DNA from: Burkholderiales bacterium
Lineage (GTDB): Bacteria > Pseudomonadota > Gammaproteobacteria > Burkholderiales > Burkholderiaceae_C
NCBI GenBank assembly: GCA_947474415.1
Contig: CANJKD010000213.1
Location: forward strand, 1 to 5,437
Length of the DNA stretch: 5,437 bases
Direction of reading: 5' to 3'
In this document: positions 1 to 3,224 of the stretch, piece by piece
Layout: the number at the start of each line of letters is the position of its first letter
Numbering within the stretch: position 1 is the stretch's first letter
Notes under the pieces: generated by a model
Seen by the model: the letters and a program-made list of their open reading frames with translations, nothing else
Told to the model about the DNA's origin: nothing
Databases searched by the model: none
Made by a program: the position numbers and the translations under genes

Positions 1-820
1 CGTCCTTGGTCTTGCACAGCGTTTGCGAGATCACGCCGATCAGAGACTCCGACAGCATCGCGCGCACCATTTCCTTTTCGGCCGCAGGGAACACGTCGAC
101 CACCCGGTCGATCGTCTTGGCCGCGCTTGACGTGTGCAGCGTGCCAAACACCAGGTGGCCGGTCTCGGCGGCGGTGAGCGCCAGGCGGATGGTTTCCAGA
201 TCGCGCATTTCGCCGATCAGGATGGCGTCCGGGTCTTCGCGCAGCGCCGAGCGCAGCGCGTTCGCGAAGCTCAGCGTGTGCGGCCCGACCTCGCGCTGGT
301 TGATCAGGCACTTTTTCGATTCATGCACGAACTCGATCGGGTCTTCGACCGTCAGCACGTGACCGAACTCGTTCTCGTTCAGGTGATTCACCATCGCCGC
401 CAGCGTGGTTGACTTGCCCGAGCCGGTCGGCCCCGTGACCAGCACCAAGCCACGCGGTTTGAGCGCCAGCTCGGCAAAGACCTTCGGAGCGTTCAGCTGC
501 TCCAGCGTGAGAATCTTCGAGGGGATGGTCCGGAAAACCGCGCCGGCACCGCGGTTCTGGTTGAAGGCATTGACCCGGAAACGCGCCAGGCCCTGGATCT
601 CGAACGAGAAGTCGCACTCCAGCGTTTCCTCATAGTTCTTGCGCTGCGAGTCGTTCATGATGTCGTACACCATGGCGTGAACCTGCTTGTGGTCCAGCGG
701 GTCGACATTGATGCGTCGCACGTCGCCATGCACCCGGATCATCGGCGGCAGGCCGGCCGAGAGGTGCAAGTCAGACGCCTTGTTCTTGACCGAAAACGCC
801 AGCAGTTGGGTGATGTCCAT
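1..820 (-). CDS. pilT: PilT, type IV pilus twitching-motility retraction ATPase (C-terminus beyond window)
   Basis: PilT is the cytoplasmic hexameric ATPase that depolymerises type IV pili, driving twitching motility. The frame opens at ATG 820-818 with MDITQLLAFSVKNKASDLHL, the standard PilT N-terminus, and runs 273 residues to the left edge without a stop. Full-length PilT is about 345 residues, so roughly 70 C-terminal residues, including the AIRNLIRE motif, lie outside. Visible motifs: N-terminal PAS-like domain (about 1-100); Walker A GPTGSGKST at 130-138; Asp box DPIEFVHE; Walker B region LREDPDAILIGEMRD with the catalytic glutamate at E204; His box with H222 and H229 in GHLVFGTLHTSS. 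These positions agree with the numbering I know for Pseudomonas PilT, which supports the start and shows no internal indels. No strong Shine-Dalgarno precedes the ATG. The gene is divergent from yggS, a common arrangement. Identification is very secure. Confidence 0.98.
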   Translation of the reverse strand, partial: MDITQLLAFSVKNKASDLHLSAGLPPMIRVHGDVRRINVDPLDHKQVHAMVYDIMNDSQRKNYEETLECDFSFEIQGLARFRVNAFNQNRGAGAVFRTIPSKILTLEQLNAPKVFAELALKPRGLVLVTGPTGSGKSTTLAAMVNHLNENEFGHVLTVEDPIEFVHESKKCLINQREVGPHTLSFANALRSALREDPDAILIGEMRDLETIRLALTAAETGHLVFGTLHTSSAAKTIDRVVDVFPAAEKEMVRAMLSESLIGVISQTLCKTKD

Positions 821-852
821 GGGTCTTGGGGGAGTAGGAATCGCGCGCGCTC

Positions 853-867
853 GTGGCACGCTGCCAC
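853..867. promoter_or_regulatory. 15-bp perfect palindrome in the pilT/yggS divergent spacer
   Basis: GTGGCA-CGC-TGCCAC: two 6-bp arms in perfect inverted repeat around a 3-bp centre, in the middle of the 67-bp spacer between the pilT start (820) and the yggS start (888). The position suits an operator shared by both promoters, or a small hairpin in the pilT leader. I do not recognise it as the site of a named regulator. No convincing -35/-10 pair is visible on either strand; only a CATAAT-like hexamer occurs on the minus strand at 890-885. Confidence 0.35.
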
Positions 868-887
868 TGCGGGATACTCGGCCCATT

Positions 888-1625
888 ATGGCGATGATTG
901 AAGACAAACTCCTGCAGCTTCACGGGCGCCTGGCCCGCGCTTGCGCGGCGGCTGCGCGGCCCGTGCAAAGTGTCACGCTGCTGGTCGTGAGCAAGACCTT
1001 CGGGCCGGGCGCGGTGCGCGAAGCGTTTCAAGCCGGCGAGCACCGCTTCGGCGAAAACTACGTGCAGGAAGGCGTGGACAAGATCGCCGCGCTGGCCGAC
1101 GTGCGCAGCCAGGTCGAGTGGCACCTGATCGGCCCGCTGCAGTCCAACAAGACCCGCGTCGTGGCCGAGCAGTTCGACTGGGTGCACTCGGTCGACCGGC
1201 TGAAAGTCGCGCAGCGGCTGAGCGAGCAGCGGCCCGCCCAACTGCTGCCGCTGCAGGTCTGCCTGCAGGTCAACATCAGCGGCGAACCCAGCAAGAGCGG
1301 GCTCCGGCCGGACGAAGTGCCGGCCGTGGCGCGAGCGGTTGCCGCGCTGCCGCGCCTCGCGCTGCGCGGCCTGATGGCGATTCCAGAGCCGGCCGCCGAC
1401 TTCGCCGCGCAACGCGCACCGCATCGCGCTTTGCACGCCTTGCTGCAGGCGCTGAATGCGAGTGGCTTGGCGCTCGACACGCTGTCCATGGGCATGAGCG
1501 CCGACCTCGAGGCCGCCATCGCCGAAGGCGCGACCCTGGTGCGCGTTGGCAGCGCGATCTTTGGCGAGCGGCCGGCGTTCAGGCCGGCCGCACTGGTCAC
1601 ACCGGACGCACCCCCAGCGGCTTGA
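888..1625 (+). CDS. yggS: YggS/PROSC-family pyridoxal 5'-phosphate homeostasis protein
   Basis: YggS (PLPBP) is a cytoplasmic PLP-binding protein with an alanine-racemase-like TIM-barrel fold. It has no known enzymatic activity and buffers PLP and amino/keto-acid pools. The 245-residue product is close to the usual 230-240. Landmarks in order: LLVVSKTF with the PLP lysine at K36 (same number as in E. coli); HRFGENYVQE; WHLIGPLQSNK; VHSVD; LQVNISGEPSKSG; LRGLMAIPEP; LSMGMSADLEAAIAEGATLVRVGSAIFG, the phosphate-binding end. The frame is open upstream to 687, but that extension overlaps pilT and looks like nothing known. ATG 888 is preferred because it places the lysine at 36; ATG 894 is a possible alternative. 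There is no clear Shine-Dalgarno. Its 3' end overlaps the tail of the converging acetyltransferase pseudogene by 29 bp. In pseudomonads this locus usually continues into proC, which is absent here. Confidence 0.96.
   Translation: MAMIEDKLLQLHGRLARACAAAARPVQSVTLLVVSKTFGPGAVREAFQAGEHRFGENYVQEGVDKIAALADVRSQVEWHLIGPLQSNKTRVVAEQFDWVHSVDRLKVAQRLSEQRPAQLLPLQVCLQVNISGEPSKSGLRPDEVPAVARAVAALPRLALRGLMAIPEPAADFAAQRAPHRALHALLQALNASGLALDTLSMGMSADLEAAIAEGATLVRVGSAIFGERPAFRPAALVTPDAPPAA
1568..1591. repeat. GC-rich 9-bp hairpin at the yggS 3' end, just past the GNAT stop
   Basis: GCGGCCGGC (1568-1576) and GCCGGCCGC (1583-1591) are perfect inverted arms around a 6-base loop. The hairpin lies within the last codons of yggS and, on the minus strand, begins 5 bases after the acetyltransferase stop (1597-1599). 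It could act as an end-of-transcript structure for the minus-strand unit, but no T-run follows on either strand, so it is not a canonical intrinsic terminator. It may simply reflect GC-rich coding sequence. Confidence 0.3.
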
Positions 1626-2129
1626 AGAAGATCGTCGTCGGGCACAAGCCGCCGCGCGGCCACAGCGCAAAGCCGGGGATCACGCCGCAGCGCTGCCAAC
1701 CCTGGCGCTCGTAGAGGCGCTCGGCAGCGGTGCTGCTGGTGTCCGAGCACCAGCAGCGTCTTGCCGGCCGGCAATGCCACTTGTTCGGCCGCCTGCATCA
1801 ACAACGCGCCCAGGCCTTGCCGGCGCGCGCGCCGGTGCACCAGCATCTTCGCGATGTCGCCGCAGCGCGGCTGGTTGTCGGTCTGGGCGAGCACCAACTG
1901 CACCGTGCCGACGATGGCGCCGGCCGCATCTTCGGCCACCAGCAGCGCGCGCTCGCCGCCCCCCACACCCTCGGCAACGCCGCGCCAGAATGCGAGCGCG
2001 CGCGCCCGAAAGGGGGCGCATGAAGCCGACCGATGCGTCGCCTTCGACGCTGTCCAGCAGCACCTCGCACAGGCCGTGCAGTTGCGCATCGTTCAACGTG
2101 GCCAGGAGTCGAACCGGGGCTTGCGGCAT
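1597..2129 (-). pseudogene. GNAT-family N-acetyltransferase, broken by two frameshifts
   Basis: With two corrections the product reads as a GNAT acetyltransferase of about 176 residues, a normal length; such enzymes move an acetyl group from acetyl-CoA to an amine, substrate unknown here. It starts at ATG 2129 (MPQAPVRLLATLNDAQ) after a GGAG Shine-Dalgarno 7-8 bases upstream. The first frame runs to ...GFMRPLS, then a net +1 (or -2) shift in the alternating GC tract near 1996-2009 is needed to reach RALAFWRGVAEGV, LLVAEDAAGAIVGTVQL and the acetyl-CoA motif KMLVHRRARRQGLGALLM. A second shift, one extra C on the plus strand at 1743/1744, is needed to reach DTSSTAAERLYERQGWQR and the C-terminus FFKPLGVRPV, stop at 1597-1599. 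Flanking genes read cleanly, so I favour real decay over poor sequence. It follows the XRE-cupin pseudogene in one apparent operon and overlaps the yggS tail. Confidence 0.85.
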
Positions 2130-2133
2130 CGGG

Positions 2134-2578
2134 TCATCTCCGGGGCGGGCGTGGGCATCGTTCGCGACGAAGACCGCATAGCGCGCCGGCTTGCGGGTCG
2201 GGTTGCGGTACTCCATTGGGCCCTCGAGCTGCATCGCCAGGCAGTCGCCCGCCGCAAGCCGGTGCGTCTGGCCGCCCTGCGTCAGTTCCATCGCACCTTC
2301 CAGCACCACGCGTCGGCCCGCCGGGAACTCGACCTCGACGATGCGAAAGGGCCACGGGTGATCGGGTGGGGACACGTTGCGCCGCAGGTAGCCCGAAGCC
2401 GGGCGCGCCACTGCGTTGGCTCGCCGCGCCGCACCAGGGGGCCAGGCATGGCGCGCGGCGCATCGAACAACGCGGCCAGCGCCACCAGCGACAAACCGGC
2501 GCCGGCGCGCAGTCCGGCCACGCGCCGCGCGATGCGCAGGTTGATGGGGTCGGGTTCCGTTATTGCTGATTCTTTCAT
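2134..2578 (-). pseudogene. XRE-family regulator with C-terminal cupin domain, damaged; helix-turn-helix core missing
   Basis: Intact members have an N-terminal XRE helix-turn-helix and a C-terminal cupin ligand domain, and often control a neighbouring small operon. ATG 2578 (MKESAITEPDPINLRIARRV) is preferred because it follows an operator-like repeat; ATG at 2602 or 2596 is possible. Helix 1 is present (LRIARRVAGLRAGAGLSLVALA), but the frame then jumps at about 2471-2477 straight to ALFDAP, which in this family follows the whole helix-turn-helix; about 35 residues seem lost in frame. GPLVRRGEPTQWR follows, then a one-base deletion near 2404, where the family has RDPASGYLRRNVSP. The cupin continues as YLRRNVSPPDHPWPFRIVEVEFP, with a second apparent in-frame loss of 15-20 residues near 2304-2309 (GRRV/VLEGAMELTQGG). 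It ends near RNPTRKPARYAVFVANDAH. No stop separates it from the acetyltransferase; the natural stop may be the out-of-frame TGA at 2136-2134. Missing lengths are judged from memory of the family. Confidence 0.8.
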
Positions 2579-2579
2579 T

Positions 2580-2596
2580 ATGGAAATAGTGTCCAT
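2580..2596. promoter_or_regulatory. Inverted repeat upstream of the XRE-cupin gene, candidate autoregulatory operator
   Basis: On the minus strand the sequence reads ATGGA-CACTATT-TCCAT, 5-bp perfect arms around 7 bases, ending one base before the proposed ATG at 2578. Regulators of this type commonly bind next to their own start, so an autoregulatory site is plausible. A perfect TTGACA hexamer lies upstream on the minus strand (2629-2624), but no good -10 hexamer sits 16-18 bases from it, so I do not define a promoter. If the helix-turn-helix is truly deleted, this site would no longer be bound by its own product. Confidence 0.3.
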
Positions 2597-2647
2597 CGCC
2601 ATGGAAGGGGCGGTCAAAGCCGCTGTCAACACAATGAGAACGCGTGC

Positions 2648-3130
2648 TCAGATCGCCAGCATCGTCGTGTTCTTCACCTCTTCCATCACCGCGTACGTGC
2701 GCGTTTCGCGCACGCCCGGCAACGCCCAGATCACCGAGCCCACGAACTCGCGGTAGGCCTGCATGTTCGCCACCCGCGTCTTGATGAGGTAGTCGAACCC
2801 GCCAGCCACCAGATGGCATTCGAGGATCTCGGGCCGCACCTGCACCGCCGCCTTGAAGATGTTCATCGCGTCGTGCGTGGTGCGGTCCAGCACCACCTCG
2901 ATGAACACCAGCAGACCGGCCCCGAGCTTGTCGGGGTTGAGCCTGGCCTCGTAGCCGAGGATGACGCCGTCGCGCGTCAGCCGCTTCACGCGTTCCAGCA
3001 CAGCCGTGGGCGAAAGGTGCACCGCCTCGGACAGCTTCAGGTTCGAGATGCGGCCGTCGACCTGCAGCACGCGCAGGATGCGGGCGTCGATCTTGTCGAG
3101 CGTCGGCGGCATGGATTCTTCAAGCTTCAT
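2648..3130 (-). CDS. Lrp/AsnC-family transcriptional regulator, probable proline-responsive activator of putA
   Basis: This is a 160-residue DNA-binding protein, the normal size for Lrp/AsnC. The N-terminus LDKIDARILRVLQVDGRIS is the family signature, followed by the helix-turn-helix (about 30-50, LKLSEAVHLSPTAVLERVKRL) and GVILGYEARLNPDKLG, which links to the RAM ligand-binding/oligomerisation domain (about 70-150, with VAGGFDYLIKTRV and PGVRETRTYAVMEEVK). The start is ATG 3130 because a GGAGA Shine-Dalgarno lies about 10 bases upstream; TTG 3139 would be too close to it and ATG 3112 lacks a good one. It is divergent from putA across a 94-bp spacer, the arrangement of PutR-type activators in alpha- and betaproteobacteria, so proline-dependent activation of putA is the likely job. 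That role is inferred from context; the family assignment is secure. The gene looks intact. Confidence 0.93.
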   Translation of the reverse strand: MKLEESMPPTLDKIDARILRVLQVDGRISNLKLSEAVHLSPTAVLERVKRLTRDGVILGYEARLNPDKLGAGLLVFIEVVLDRTTHDAMNIFKAAVQVRPEILECHLVAGGFDYLIKTRVANMQAYREFVGSVIWALPGVRETRTYAVMEEVKNTTMLAI

Positions 3131-3140
3131 GGCGAACAAT

Positions 3141-3146
3141 TCTCCG
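3141..3146 (-). promoter_or_regulatory. Ribosome binding site of the Lrp gene
   Basis: CGGAGA on the minus strand, 10 bases from ATG 3130. It decides the start: the in-frame TTG at 3139 lies only one base downstream of this site and so is unlikely to be used. Confidence 0.5.
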
Positions 3147-3159
3147 TTAAGCGGCTTGA

Positions 3160-3179
3160 TTTTGGAGATTAATTCAAAA
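3160..3179. promoter_or_regulatory. AT-rich dyad in the lrp/putA spacer, candidate Lrp-type operator
   Basis: TTTTG-N10-CAAAA: two perfect 5-bp inverted arms in a markedly AT-rich patch inside otherwise GC-rich DNA, between the divergent starts at 3130 and 3225. Lrp/AsnC proteins favour imperfect AT-rich dyads of about 15 bp or more close to the promoters they control, so this is the best candidate for binding by the adjacent regulator, affecting both lrp and putA. No convincing sigma-70 hexamer pair could be assigned to either gene. The arms are short and such dyads arise by chance in AT-rich DNA. Confidence 0.4.
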
Positions 3180-3212
3180 GCATTGAACCTAACCTAGCGG
3201 TTCGTTCTGCAC

Positions 3213-3218
3213 AAGAGG
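3213..3218 (+). promoter_or_regulatory. Ribosome binding site of putA
   Basis: AAGAGG lies 6 bases before ATG 3225. It fixes this ATG as the start and supports a PutA without an N-terminal ribbon-helix-helix domain. Confidence 0.5.
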
Positions 3219-3224
3219 CCACCC

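Noticed and set aside
854..870. Possible sigma-54 promoter (TGGCACG...TGC) before yggS/pilT
   Set aside because: The spacing between the GG and GC elements is 12 bases instead of 10, and the bases are better explained by the perfect palindrome.
687..887. Extended yggS start at 687
   Set aside because: It would overlap pilT by over 130 bases, adds residues unlike any YggS, and moves the PLP lysine far from its usual position near 36.
771..1670. A 299-codon minus-strand open frame opposite yggS
   Set aside because: Composition is Arg/Gln/His-rich without motifs, and it lies antisense to a fully convincing yggS.
1761..2756. A 331-codon plus-strand open frame opposite the XRE-cupin/GNAT unit
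   Set aside because: Its product is Arg/Ala-rich with no recognisable domain, while the opposite strand carries clear GNAT and cupin motifs. It is a shadow of GC-rich coding DNA.
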